Shown: positions 47,170 through 58,727, counted from the stretch's first letter. The stretch is DNA of 64,000 bases from Bursaphelenchus xylophilus (GCA_904066235.2 CAJFCV020000001.1:9858001-9922000); one strand, 5' to 3'. A program made the numbers and translations. The notes: generated from the sequence alone by a model not told the origin.

Positions 47170-50100
47170 ATGGGTGATCTGGAGCCGAGATTCGAGCGAA
47201 ATGATACTCGAACAATGGGCCGGAAGCCCCTGCCTACATTGGGAGCTATCCCTGTCAAGAATGAAAAGGGCCAAGTGGTAATGAAGAAGGTGAAAGTAGA
47301 GCGATATGTTGCAGGTCAAGCGTAAGTTGTGTTTCGATATTGCTTGTTGAATTTAAGAGGGGTTTGGTCAGCTTTTGATGTTATACTTAACGAAGTTGCC
47401 TTCATAGATGTTAGTACGCTTGTTTCAGACCGCGATATGCCCAGAGTTCGGATGAGGACGAGGATGACTTCACATTGAAGCGGGATGAAGAAACAGATAA
47501 AGAGGAAGGTCGGGATCGTCACCGAAGTACCAATCGACGAGAGCGGAGTCCGGACGATCGTAGAGAACGGAGATACCGCGAGGACAGATACGACGATCGC
47601 CGGAGAGATCGTAATTTTGATCGGCGAGATGAGTAAGTAAAAATTGTTTGCCTTTTCACTTTAGGTATCAGTTAAAAGATTATGCTAATTATAATTAATC
47701 TTTATTAGTCGTCGCCCAGAAGTGGAAGCCCGTGTAGTGCAGAAGGCGACTCGAAGGGAATCCGATTCAGAAGATGAGGAAGAACGGGAACGCCGCCGAG
47801 CACGAGCGCTTCAAAAACGACGGGAGAAAGAGGCCGTGGAAGAAGCGCCAATTGAACAAGAGGATCCTGATGAAGATGAGGACGAGGAACGAATGCAGAG
47901 AAAGCGCGATAAAATTAGAGAACAGAAGATCAAAAAAGAGAGCAAGGAAGATATCAGAAAGAAGGATATCAAAAAAGAGGTGGGTTTGATTTCGTATTAC
48001 AACTAGATAAGGCGGTTTACACATAATGCGGTTGATTATTTACTCGCAACGCCTCTACAAGCACAGTAAGGTTCGCGTTCAAACTTCTGCTCCCCATTTG
48101 GCTTTCCATCCGGCTCCGGTGGCCCCACTGCCCACTTTTTTGTCGCCCTTCCTTTGAATTTTGGAGTGACTTTCAGGGAACATTACTGCTCCTAGGTGTT
48201 CGCATAGGTTTCCATCTTCTTCGAATCTGAAGATTGATAAATAAACAGCCGTGTTGTGCCTATTAGACATAGTGGATATACTGAATTTTGTTTACCTGAG
48301 GCCTACCGGCTTGTCAATGATCTTCTTGAGTCTCTGAGCAACGAACTGAACATTAGGGCGATCATTGGGGTCGATACTGGTCATCTGGTCGAATAGTGTC
48401 TTCCAAGAGTCTCCATGCCCCTCTAGAACTGGTTTAAGTTTGGGATCGGTCTCGAACTGGGATGGGAAACCTCCAGAAAGAGCAGCAAGCGGGTTCTTGC
48501 TCATTCCATTCAGCAACATCCACATAGTGATACTAAAAAACATCGCGCATAATCTTACTCTTACCCCAATGACCAGACATCGCTGGCCTTTGACCATCCT
48601 TCCCTGGCAATCTCCGGAGAACAATACTTCAGTCTTACCGGTGGTATCCGATTAAAATTAGCAATTCTTCTTTCCGGCAAAGCGAACGAATGCTTGTAGT
48701 TGGTAATCTTGGCCATCATAAACTTTTTGTCGACTACGAAGTTCTCGGGTTGAATCGCTCCGTGCACGATCCCAGCATTACTCAAATGAAGAAAGCAGAC
48801 AGCGATTGCGGCATCAAAACAGAATAGTTTCTTCTGGACCTTCGTTACCTACAACATAACATTACTTTTTTTTCGTTTTTCGTGGCCATTCTTACCGAGC
48901 TTTTCTCGATGAAGTCGCTTAATCGTATGCCATCATCTCGCTCGAGGATCAACTAAAATGAGATAAAATTAGGAAAAGATTCTTGATGTTCTCCCTGGCT
49001 AGACTAGAACTCACTCCCACTCCAGTGTGTGATGCACAATATCCAATGACTTCGACGGCAAACGGAGACCAATTTATCATGTGTCTGAAGAGTCGGTGCT
49101 CCTGAGAGATCTCTTCCAAGAACTGGGCGTTGAAATTGCGGCTCTTCTTGACGTAAACGTTCTGATTTCGGCCTCGGGTTTTAATTTCTCCATTGAAAAT
49201 AAGGTAATCCTTTCCTTTGAACGGCTTTTTGTCGTGGATGACACAGGCTTTCTGCTCTTCGAATATCCAGGGCTTACGTTTTTGTGGCGTCACGATGACT
49301 GTCTCGCCATCCAAATTGACTTTTTCATTGGTTAGATATCTAAAATGAGATAGATAAAGAATGATACAAGTGTTATACTTCAAGTAAGCCGGGATAGTGT
49401 ATTGCGGATGCTTGCCGTCGATCGAATATCCATCCGAATTGTAGATCAGGGGAAAGGTCTTGATGTCCTGCTCAGATCTGACCACCAGATCCACTTGTTT
49501 CTTCTTCTCGACATTATATGCAATCAAAAAATCTCCGTCCTCGTTCAGGATTGTATAATAATCATCGCGGCTGAGGTAGTAATGGAAGAAGTCAATCTTT
49601 TCGAGCTCTGCAGGATCAATTCCCTAAAATATTATAAGATTAATGCAACGGAATGCAGTATTATATCTGACTTGTGTGCGTAAGATGGCTTACCCTTTCC
49701 TTGGGACGAGCATCTGCTTCGGCTTCCTCTTTCTTTTCATCTACGCCGGGATTTTCTCCTTCCTCTGCTTCCGCGGTTACAACGGCGTCATTTTCGGTGA
49801 TACCATCGGAGCCAACTTTTGTTGCCAAAGTGATAACTGGGCGTTTTTTACGTTTCCTGTCATGTGGGGAATTGTCGTTGAGGCGGCTCGATTTCTTTCG
49901 TCTGTAAAGGTTTCCTCGGCTCAAATCGTCTTGTTGAGTTTCTGAAAAAAGAAGGTACAATGCTTCGAATTTTTTTTTAAAAGACACTTCGCGAGTTGCT
50001 GAAGCAGGCTCAAATGGGGGTCTGCCCTAGAATTTGACCCCCACTTTTTTCTGTCTTAACTGATGACATATAGGCTGTTAAACAACTTGGTGAATTTTTT

Positions 50101-53100
50101 TCGAAAAATTCGTCATCATGACCGAGATATGACACATTTATTGAATTTCGTTTAATGTGATATATTGTGCTAATTTATCGCCGAAACATTGCAGAACTGA
50201 GTACACATACGTTATAGGCCATACTGAACAACTTTGTAATTGACCCCAAGTTTGTCAGGTTACTGTAACATACCGTAACGCCCATGCTTGATCAATAAAT
50301 CTCGATTTTCTCGATTTTTTTCAATAATTTTCTCGGAATTTTTTTGCATTTTTGGAATCAGCATCAAATTCTGCATCGGATAGACTATATGCGCATCTCC
50401 AGATAGGTGTACAAAAATGTCGTGGCGCAACCGGTAGTGGGTCGGACTACCATTCAAAAGGTCCCGGGTTCGAGTCCGGGTGGAAGCAAGAATGCTCAAA
50501 CCCGCTGGAAATTGTACCAAAACAGTTTTAACCTATTGGAAATGTGTTTAAAATAAATAATAATTAACACTGTTGCCTAAAAAGGCTAAATTTTGGATTT
50601 TACGAAATTTTTGAAAATCATGATTTTTGTGGGCCCAAATCTGCCGAAGAAATGAAAATTTTTTGTAAGCGATTTTTTTGTTTAGAAACAACGCATGGCA
50701 CATAGAAAGACTATTCCTCAAAGGATTTCGTTCAGTTTTGCCCAAAACACCAAAAAGTTGAACTTTTTCGTTTTAATCGGAGAGCACCGCCAGAACCCAG
50801 TAAGCCGAAGTGACGTCATTCAAACGTGGATACACATGTTTTCCACTATGGGGAGTCGAATTCTTAGCAAATTTTACAAGCTTGAATACTGTAACATCAT
50901 GAAATATGTGAATATCTACAAATTTTCAAATGTAAAATTTTTTGTGGAAAATTTTCGCGGCTATTAGAAGGATATTTGAAAGCAGCGCAAAATACTGCCC
51001 TATAAAATTGGAAACGATTCCGCGTAAGGACTCCTGAAAGTCATTATTTCAATTTTTTGTCAAGTGCCAAAATACGAAATTTTTTTGGTGTTTTGGGCAA
51101 AACTGAACGAAATCCTTTGAGGAATAGTCTTTCTATGTGCCATGCGTTGTTTCTAAACAAAAAAATCGCTTACAAAAAATTTTCATTTCTTCGGCAGATT
51201 TGGGCCCACAAAAATCATGATTTTCAAAAATTTCGTAAAATCCAAAATTTAGCCTTTTTAGGCAACAGTGTTAATTATTATTTATTTTAAACACAGTTCC
51301 AATAGGTTAAAACTGTTTTGGTACAATTTCCAGCGCGTTTGAGCATTTTTGCTTCCACCCGGACTCGAACCCGGGACCTTTTGAATGGTAGTCCGACCCA
51401 CTACCGGTTGCGCCACGACATTTTTGTACACCTATCTGGAGATGCGCATATAGTCTATCCGATGCAGAATTTGATACTGATTCCAAAAATGCAAAAAAAT
51501 TCCGAGAAAATTATTGAAAAAAATCGAGAAAATCGAGATTTATTGATCAAGCATGGGCGTTACGGTATGTTACAGTATCCTGACAAACTTGGGGTCAATT
51601 ACAAAGTTGTTCAGTATGGCCTATAACGTATGTGTACTCAGTTCTGCAATGTTTCGGCGATAAATTAGCACAATATATCACATTAAACGAAATTCAATAA
51701 ATGTGTCATATCTCGGTCATGATGACGAATTTTTCGAAAAAAATTCACCAAGTTGTTTAACAGCCTATACGTCATCAGTTAAGACAGAAAAAAGTGGGGG
51801 TCAAATTCTAGGGCAGACCCTCCTTCCACAACTGGCGAAGTCTCTTTTAAAATCCGTCGATTTGTTCGAAAGCTGAAATCAGCGAAACGCGCCGAGGTAG
51901 GCAAGCTTCATAGAAGTGAAAAAGTGGTGTTATACCTGCTTGATCGTCCTCTCTGGTCTCAAAAGTGCGAGTTCCTCGACTCCTCCGTGTCCGACTAGCT
52001 CGAGGTGCATCTACTTCTTCTGCTGTCATGACTGACGTCCTATGTCTGGGACGTGTGCTCTTTCTGCGCCTTCGAGTACTTGTTTTTGGCTCATTGTTAT
52101 ATTTCGATGATGCCTTTTGAGTGGACTCACAGGAACCAGCGCCAATATCCTCTTTGACCGTCTTCCTTGTCGTCCTTTTGGATTGTCTAGAAATGAATGA
52201 GTATAATAGGTACTGAACTTACTTTTGCTTCTGCATTGATGGTCTAGGAAGCTTGGATCTGGCCAAGGAAAGCGCCGTCGAAAAGATCAACCGTCCTCGG
52301 GATTGACTTGGTGCTAAATGATGGCGATTCGGGGAGTCTGGGGAGAAGTTGTTTCATTTGGGAAAGTTTGCATAATTTAGATTTGAAATCTGAACAATTT
52401 TTATATTGGATTTTAGGTGAAAAAAGAAGAATTGGAGCTCGAAGAAGAGGAAGAGGAGTCGGAAGAATCGAGTAGCGAAGAAGAATCGAGTGAAGAGGAA
52501 AGCGAAGAGGATGATCGGCCCATGCTCAAACCAGTGTTTGTTAGAAAGTAAGATCGCTTGCTCTTTGTGGTATTCAATGAAATTTTTTTCAGAAAGGATC
52601 GTGTCACCCTTATTGAACTGGAAGAGGAACAGAAAAGACTTGATGAATTAAAAATACAAGAAGAGAAACGAAAAGAAGAACGGAAAAAAGAGAGTGTAAA
52701 GATCATGGAGCAGACCCTAAAACACGAAGAAGAGATGGCCAAGGCTAAGAAACAGGACCTCAAAGATCTGGAGGCGGTTAACACGGACGACGAAAATGTG
52801 GAAGTGGCCTATGAACGATGGAAGATTCGGGAGTTAAAGAGATTGAAAAGGAACAGAGATGAAAGAGAGGCGTATGTTTGTCGAGTACAATATAACTATT
52901 TTCGGTTACCTTGGTATTCATGCCAATGTATTTCAGACTGGCACGAGAGAAGGAAGAAATCGAGAAGGTTCACAATATGACAGAAGAAGAGCGCAAAGAT
53001 TACCTCCGAGCCAATCCAAAGATCGTGACTAATAAGCAAGACAAGGGCAAATACAAGTTCCTACAGAAGTATTATCATCGTGGTGTGTTCTTTTTGGATC

Positions 53101-53369
53101 AGGAAGATGAGATCTATAAGAGAAATTACGCCGAGGCCACGGGAGAAGATGAATTCGACAAGTCGATATTACCCAAGGTTATGCAAGTCAAGAACTTTGG
53201 AAAGGCTTCTCGAACCAAATGGACCCACTTAACAGCCGAGGATACCACCGATCATCAAGGGGCGTGGTCTCAGACCACTGGGTTCACTCAAAAGTTCACG
53301 CAGAAGCATGCCGCAGGCATGAAGGATGTCTTCGACCGACCCACGGCCAAGAAGAGAAAGATCAATTAA
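47170..53369 (+). CDS. mfap-1: microfibril-associated protein 1 homologue (spliceosome B-complex factor)
   Basis: Exons 47170-47321, 47429-47632, 47709-47979, 52417-52547, 52593-52871 and 52937-53369 join in frame to 489 residues. The N-terminus has the [21 protein letters not shown] motif. Long Arg/Glu- and Glu/Ser-rich charged coils follow, with the conserved [11 protein letters not shown] and [14 protein letters not shown]. The C-terminal MFAP1 block contains [36 protein letters not shown] and [17 protein letters not shown]. Despite its historical name, the family is nuclear and works with the tri-snRNP during spliceosome activation. Intron 3 is 4.4 kb and contains a complete gene on the opposite strand plus a 1.8-kb fold-back. 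An in-frame ATG 12 codons upstream (47134) is an alternative start. Confidence 0.95.
48079..52236 (-). CDS. SH2-domain pseudokinase nested antisense in mfap-1 intron 3
   Basis: Exons 52236-52223, 52186-51936, 49941-49694, 49623-49379, 49339-49015, 48952-48896, 48848-48565, 48532-48296 and 48226-48079 join in frame to 602 residues. Residues 1-170 are basic and disordered ([14 protein letters not shown]). An SH2-like domain follows (about 172-275, [19 protein letters not shown]). The FLVR motif reads FLIA (203-206), so the phosphotyrosine-binding Arg is lost. A kinase domain (about 280-550) keeps the beta-3 Lys (VYVKK, 317) and an APE-like YCSPE with DVWSLG. The HRD motif reads HGA (409-411) and DFG is TNY (429-431). 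The architecture is that of the nematode-expanded Fer-like SH2-kinases, but both domains lack key residues. It is therefore probably a scaffold or regulator rather than an enzyme. The first ATG is uncertain because the frame is open further upstream. Confidence 0.8.
50418..50488 (+). other. tRNA-like sequence in the left fold-back arm
   Basis: It has an A-box-like TGGCGCAACCGG and a B-box GGTTCGAGTCC in correct spacing and aligns over much of its length with the tRNA-Asn at 25307. The acceptor ends do not pair, the T-stem has an internal mismatch and the anticodon stem is poor. I call it tRNA-derived rather than a functional tRNA. Confidence 0.65.
51350..51420 (-). other. tRNA-like sequence in the right fold-back arm
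   Basis: It is the inverted copy of 50418-50488, identical across the A- and B-box regions, on the opposite strand. It carries the same structural defects as the left copy. Confidence 0.65.
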
Positions 53370-53491
53370 ACACTTGATCTCTAATGTATTATAAGGGTAA
53401 TCAATCGATAAAAGGTATATACAGTAATCAGAGTCGGAATTTATTAACAAAAACAAGAAACAATCCTAAACATCAAGTATAATATACGAAA

Positions 53492-54650
53492 TCAACGAAG
53501 ATGATCAGCGACTTCATTTTGTTCTCCTTTGTAAAACGCTTCATGAACTGGATTAGTGGGTCGGAAAACCTTTTTATCGACCAATGACACTAAAGATCCG
53601 GGTTCGAGGCCAGCAAAAATTTGGCTCGGAGACTTTCTGTGAGGTGAATCGATGTGTCGGGGTTCGTATTTGTACCCAACAATGTTGGCGAGTTCTTCAG
53701 AAGCGGCTCTGATTTCGTTTTCATCCGCAAGGTAACTGAAAAAGCGATTAAAAAGTGAAACCAAAGTTGATAATAATTTTTTCTACAGCAACCTTACCCT
53801 CGGGTTTTAGGATTTCTATAGAAATTCATGAGTGAATGCGGAGGTTGTTTCCTTCTGGGGATGGGAGTGCCTGATTCGAAGAAGGCCTTTGGGTCGATGG
53901 CTGCTCTCAAACTTTCCAGATCATAATAGGCCAACCGAATGCGTCCACCGACCTTTTCTATGGCCGAGATCACCGTCTGACTGGCCCATTGGACTTCGAT
54001 ATCAATTGGGGTTGTGAATACTTCTGCTCCCTGATGATGAGAAACATTAAAAACATTAATAAATCATTTACTCTTCCATTTAGTGGACAAACCCTATAAA
54101 ACATATACTGTCCTTACCTCATCCGTGAGATCAATTCCGAATTGTCTTAGGTCCGGATCCAATTTCAGTCTTTTTGTGTTGAAAATTTGTGTGACATCGA
54201 TCGTTCTACTAGTGTCCAGCCAATTCAGATCAATCAATCGTTGCAATTCGATCAAAGACAACGGGATGTACTCCCTTCTGATGTTCACATCTCCATTGAA
54301 ATGCTTCTCCCCCGGGAATCTTCTTTGCCATGGTTTGTAAAAGTCTCCCCAGACCCATCCCAATGGCGGTTTGGCTGCTCTTTGGAGTTCTCCGACCGTG
54401 TGACCGCCCTGATTGTGGATCTGGGCTTTCACGAGGCGACCCTGTAATGATTCGATTGTAAACGGTATACATTACAGAAAATAAAAACTGTTATATTTTT
54501 ACTCACCTTAACCCTGGCACCAGGATTATCTCTGAGATCGTCCAACCGTATCCTGGGGGCTTGTTCCACATACTTGGCGGCCCTTTCATTCTGACTGATC
54601 TCCAACTTTGCCAAGCGTTCGGCCGCCGCCTTCACGGCTTTGGAACTCAT
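53492..54650 (-). CDS. mrpl-15: mitochondrial ribosomal protein L15
   Basis: Exons 54650-54507, 54441-54118, 54030-53798 and 53735-53492 join in frame to 314 residues. The uL15 core has RIRLDDLRDNPGARVKGRLV...IHNQGGHTVGELQRAAKPPLGW, then the mitochondrial-specific FYKPWQRRFPGEKHFNGDVNIRREYIPLSL and ...RTIDVTQIFN. The downstream LYTT-type region is EVFTTPIDIEVQWASQ. The protein is a large-subunit mitoribosome component. A GGTTTAG acceptor lies one base before the ATG, supporting trans-splicing. It is the last gene of the cluster TAMM41, PSMG4-like, mrpl-15, all minus strand with gaps of 242 and 102 bp. It converges with mfap-1. Confidence 0.93.
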
Positions 54651-54752
54651 CCTAAACCAAGTTGACCATATTAAACAGAACAGAAAAGACGCAAAAATAA
54701 ATAATCTAGGTCCTTAACCCATTCAGTCAATATCTGAGTACATGCGATTTAT

Positions 54753-55199
54753 TTAATTTATCCTAAAGAATTCTTTGTGGAGATCGATCTGTGTCTTCAG
54801 AGAATCGAAGAATTTTTTCCAATATAACGGTTCGGCCTTGTCAAAGTTATCTGTTCCAAGGTCCGTGGAGAAATATACCTAAACAAACCCAATAAGCGTA
54901 AAAACAACAATTTTTACCTGTTTCCCATTGAATAATTTGGCCAATTTCACAGTTAATTGTTGAAGGAAAATCAAATGATTTGGTGTGGGATCTCCAGAAA
55001 TGTGCAGACTAAGCTCTCCGAGGGCGAAAAACAAGATCTCAGAGATCCTCCTTCGGCCAGCCCACAAAACAACACATTCCTTTAGGGCTATGGCCTCGGC
55101 TTCAAACTCTTCTTCCAGAACTCTGAACTTGAATCTGAGTTTATGAGACGCTTCAGAGTTCAAATTCAGACTCTGAATGGCTGAAGAGACTTCTGTCAT
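54753..55199 (-). CDS. probable proteasome assembly chaperone 4 (PSMG4-like)
   Basis: Exons 55199-54918 and 54878-54753 join in frame to 135 residues, close to the PSMG4 length of about 123. The pattern fits: a first strand with LKECVVLWAGRRRISEILFFALG (in the family a strand ending in [FL]-W-x-G), then an amphipathic segment with a PNHLIFLQQLTVKLAKLFNGKQVYFSTDLG strand-helix-strand. The C-terminal helix is WKKFFDSLKTQI. PSMG4 pairs with PSMG3 in building the 20S alpha-ring. Overall identity is low, so the family assignment is moderate; the gene itself is solid. A CTTTAG acceptor 2 nt before the ATG suggests trans-splicing within an operon. Confidence 0.6.
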
Positions 55200-55441
55200 A
55201 GCTAAAGATCGTAATTATATTAACCATGCCCAGTGCAATGTAAAGTCTATCATGGAATAAACCTTTCAGGGACGCAAACTCGCGTATTTTACAAAAATTT
55301 ACCGGTATCAAATTATATATGGCAAGAAATGATAACAAGAAAAATGAAAGCAATAACAAATCAACAAAAAATCCATCCTAATATTCGTGTAAACGGACCA
55401 ACTGTGCGTTTGCAAAAATGCAGGCACAAGCAGTTAACATG

Positions 55442-56667
55442 TCACCTTATACTCTTGATCATCTTCACCACCTTTGCCATCGAATATAAGAATCCCTTTC
55501 TAAACCCAGCAGTAGTCGCGTTCTTAACCGTCTGCCTTATTGCTGATCTGGCAACAATCTGTGAAGTCATGGCTGCCGCTTGCTCACAAACATCATGCCG
55601 ATGGGCAATGGAGAAGACCATTTCTTCGATATCTCTTCTCCTCGGATCTCGTCCTGCATAATAATGTGCTGACAATCTGTTGAGAACTGTGGAGGGAAGC
55701 AGATTGAGTCGATGATAGAGGGCTGGGGTGCTGAGATCATGTTCAAAATTCTCTTTATTACTGTATACTCGAGGGTCGCTCTTTAGCAAGGGCAGGTAGA
55801 GCTCGGAGAACTCATCAAATGCCCCATCAACAAGCTTGTTTATCTAAAAATGTAAGCTAAAGACAAGACAAGAAGAGCACTTACTTTTCTTCGATCCTCA
55901 CCAAACTTCATCCTAAAATCACCGTTATAACTAATCGCGGTTATTGTCCTCAACAAATCTGTAAGCGTAAAAGCTTCCGGCATTTGAAGGAGAGCAATCT
56001 GCAAGGCGGATCGCCGGTTCTCGTCCAAACAAGTCTTCAAGCTTGCTTCTGGACGTATAACATCTAATACCGGCTTATGTAGACGACCAGCGGCATACAG
56101 CCAGCTCCATTCCAAGAGATCTTCTTTTAGGTCCTAAAGAATAATATAAAGCAGACGCCGTAATTGCCGGAAAAAATCACCCAACAAAAAAAATTAAAGA
56201 GGAGCTTTCTCACATCATGTTCTACCTAAATGCCAAATCAAACAATTCCACTTACCTCCGTGTCAATAACGCCGTATTTGATCAACCTTCCAACTGATCT
56301 GACCCTTGTATTATAAAATAGTCTTGCCCCAAAGTATCTCTGATATGTCGTCAAGCGTGATGAACCTAGCCAAGCAATGGAAGAGTAATGTGATCTATTC
56401 CTCTCCAGATTTAGTTGATGGAAGTGCTCTGTGTCCTTTGTAACAACAATAAAGTCCACCATTTTTTCTTCCTTTTTTTCACTGGCCTGTTGGATTGCTC
56501 CAGAGCCATAGGCAAATGCATACTCAACAAACTCAAGAGGAAGACAGTCGATGAGCTCCAGGGTCTCTTCAGCTGCAAATCGTTTGGTTTTATTTTCAAC
56601 ATAGCCTAAAAACGGGGTAAGGAGAACTACAAGAATACTTACGATCGGCTCGACCGGGCTTTCCCAT
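55442..56667 (-). CDS. TAMM41: mitochondrial CDP-diacylglycerol synthase (TAM41/TAMM41)
   Basis: Exons 56667-56643, 56605-56256, 56133-55885 and 55843-55442 join in frame to 341 residues; human TAMM41 has about 316. Diagnostic features are the nucleotidyltransferase-like AFAYGSGAIQQ near the N-terminus, KMVDFIVVTKDTEHFHQLNLERN with the catalytic Asp, and the later [29 protein letters not shown]. The C-terminal SRKGFLYSMAKVVKM-like stretch (RKGFLYSMAKVVKMIKS) is typical. The enzyme makes CDP-diacylglycerol on the matrix side of the inner membrane for cardiolipin synthesis. The start ATG is weakly fixed, since the frame stays open about 30 codons upstream to a stop. It is probably the first gene of the operon. 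Confidence 0.9.
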
Positions 56668-57071
56668 CCTTTCCTTACCAGAAGCTGTCTTTAGAACTTG
56701 TTTCGTCCATGCACATCTAGGTTTATTTCTTTTCCGAAATTCAAGGAAAATTATTTTTTGCCATTAGACCTGCGCCCTGGAGCTTTTGACAAATCCGCAG
56801 TTTGCAGCTTCACTCTTATACTGATAGAATTTTATGGAAAAAATAAATTGTCTGTTCGATGTTGTAGAAGTTTATTTTCATGAGATTCAACTTCGGAAGT
56901 ATTAAAATGTTTTGTCCCGCGTATTTATATTACACATGATCCGACTGGCTGCTGTCCCAACGTCACATTTTTGTTGCTGCTTTTTTGGTGTGATGGGAAA
57001 TGAAGGTTAACATAACAAGAAGGTAATAGCTTTGTCCTCTATTATTATGAGTTATTGTTTCATAGTCTAGT
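56668..57071. other. spacer between TAMM41 and collagen genes
   Basis: This is 400 bp with the TAMM41 promoter side and the collagen 3' end. No additional feature was found. Confidence 0.4.
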
Positions 57072-58044
57072 CTAATATCCAGGTGGAGTTCTTGGTTCGG
57101 GACAATGATCGCAAGGTCCTTCCGGCCCTCTTTCTCCTGGTGGGCCGGTTGGTCCGGGCTGTCCTCGGTTGCCTGGTGCTCCAATAGCTCCGGTCGGACC
57201 GGGTTCTCCAATGCTGCCCTCGGAGCCTGGGACTCCATCAGGTCCGGGTTCTCCTTTGGCACCGGGGGGTCCCTGAGTCCCTGGCTCTCCGGCGGGTCCC
57301 GCTGGTCCGTTGACTTGGGTAACACGGCCTGGAGCTCCTTGAGGTCCGGGGGGACCTGGTGGGCCAAGTGGTCCTGGTGCTCCTTGGGGTCCAGGTAGTC
57401 CAGTCTCTCCTTTTTTGCCGTCTGGAGCCTTGTCTCCTGGCTTTCCTGAAAATAATTTATATTTTACTTGTCAGATTGAGGTAGCAGTTAAAACCAAGAT
57501 TTAAAAAAAATTGTATTATCTTACCTTTGGGCCCGACAGGTCCTTTAGGTCCTGGAGGTCCGACTGATCCAGGTGCTCCAGGCGGGCAGATAATGCAAGG
57601 TTCCTTAGGTGGCAGGGCACTCGATAAGATCTGTCCTTCCTTTCCTGGCGCTCCATCCGCTCCTGCTGTTCCATCGGTACCGGGAGTTCCCTCATCTCCA
57701 GGCTCTCCTGGTGGGCCAGGTGGTCCTTGTTGGCAAGGACAACAGCCGGCTGGTTCGGGGTTTGAAATTGGGCCATAGCCAGTGGAAGCGGGCGCTCCGT
57801 AGCTTTGTCGTTTGGCTCTTCGTTGATGGAGTTGGAGTTGATGCATTTCCAAAGTAATGTCGCGAGATCTGGCTTTGCAAAACTCGGTCTCAATTGTGAT
57901 ATGAGATTGGAAGTGTTGGACGTAAGTGTACATGATGGGGAGAGTGACAATTGAAGCGATCACGGCCAGAGTCGAGATGACGGTAGCGATGAAAGCGACT
58001 CGTCGCATCTGACGTTGGTCCTCGCTCTCATACAGACCCTCCAT
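57072..58044 (-). CDS. cuticle collagen, two exons, 297 aa
   Basis: Exons 58044-57525 and 57445-57072 join in frame. The cuticle-collagen N-terminal domain begins [20 protein letters not shown] with a signal-anchor ([20 protein letters not shown]). A furin-type cleavage site RRAKR lies at about residues 75-79. A Cys cluster (CCPC) precedes the first Gly-X-Y block, a Cys pair (CIIC) splits the domains, and the C-terminal Cys pair is in CDHC before a short PPGY tail. Secretion, trimerisation and Cys/Tyr cross-linking into the cuticle are expected. The intron interrupts a glycine codon in the second Gly-X-Y block. A donor about 80 bp upstream and an acceptor 3 nt before the ATG suggest a spliced 5' UTR exon. 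Confidence 0.95.
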
Positions 58045-58727
58045 TCTCTAAAAAGAGCTCGAATATTATACTTCTAATAGCAATTATACAATGTAAAATT
58101 CAGCTTTTGAGAACTTACCGTCGTTGTGCGAAGATCGGGGGTGGGAATGCCGAAAAAACCGCTGCAGGCAGGATTTATTTATCTGATTTCCGTCGCCGCC
58201 CCAATTTTCGGCGATTTCACTTTTTTTAAGTGCCGTTGATATCGAATATCCAGGGCAGGGAATCAATCCGGAACTTAATACCTTGGGGAATGCGTTTATT
58301 TGGGATCATTAATTTTTAGCGACAAGGATTGAAATGATGAGAAATTCTTGCGTTGAGTTGATGACAACTATCTATCAATTTGTGCTGATAAATTTTAATG
58401 CTAGTGTGTTTCTAGGTAGCTTTTGTCTGCACATTTACGGTGAATAACTTATTTTGTTTTCCACTTTTGTAAAAATTTTTCGGATCCGGTTTCTGAAAAC
58501 GGAAAACTGGAGTAAATTAATCACCAAATGTGTTAAACGGATTGTCGGACATACGATGGGTTGATTAAGATGGGAATGGGGAGGAAGACGGAACGGCGAC
58601 GGGCTCAAGAGGTCGTTAAAACGAGATTCTTAGTACATTATTCTCCCGAAGAATGTAATTCATTTATTAAAAACAATTGCTTGACAACTACCGGATTACA
58701 ATGTAACTGAAGGCCTTTTCTGATAAA
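58045..58727. other. intergenic region with collagen 5' UTR exon
   Basis: This is 680 bp. It contains a likely non-coding first exon of the collagen (donor ACGACG|GTAAGTT near 58120), then AT-rich sequence and the tyrosinase 3' end. Confidence 0.45.

Larger units (their letters stand above)
50018..51823. mobile_element. 1.8-kb fold-back element with tRNA-like sequences in both arms
   Basis: The sequence from GGGTCTGCCCTAGAATTTGA (about 50018) to about 50757 recurs as the reverse complement from about 51080 to 51823. The arms are about 740 bp and nearly identical, with a spacer of about 320 bp. Each arm carries a tRNA-like segment with pol III A- and B-box motifs. It has no supported protein and no clear target duplication. 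It occupies intron 2 of the SH2-pseudokinase gene, itself inside mfap-1 intron 3. High arm identity suggests recent origin or ongoing gene conversion. Confidence 0.88.

Noticed and set aside
50418..50488. Functional tRNA call for the arm sequence
   Set aside because: Acceptor ends do not pair and the T- and anticodon stems are defective despite good A/B boxes.
50260..51626. Symmetrical ORFs in both arms of the fold-back
   Set aside because: They are read-through of tRNA-like and repeat sequence, duplicated because the arms are inverted copies.
57105..57950. Alternative-frame ORFs across the second collagen, including plus-strand Gly/Ser-rich ones
   Set aside because: Composition artefacts of Gly-X-Y repeats; none has splice sites or domains.
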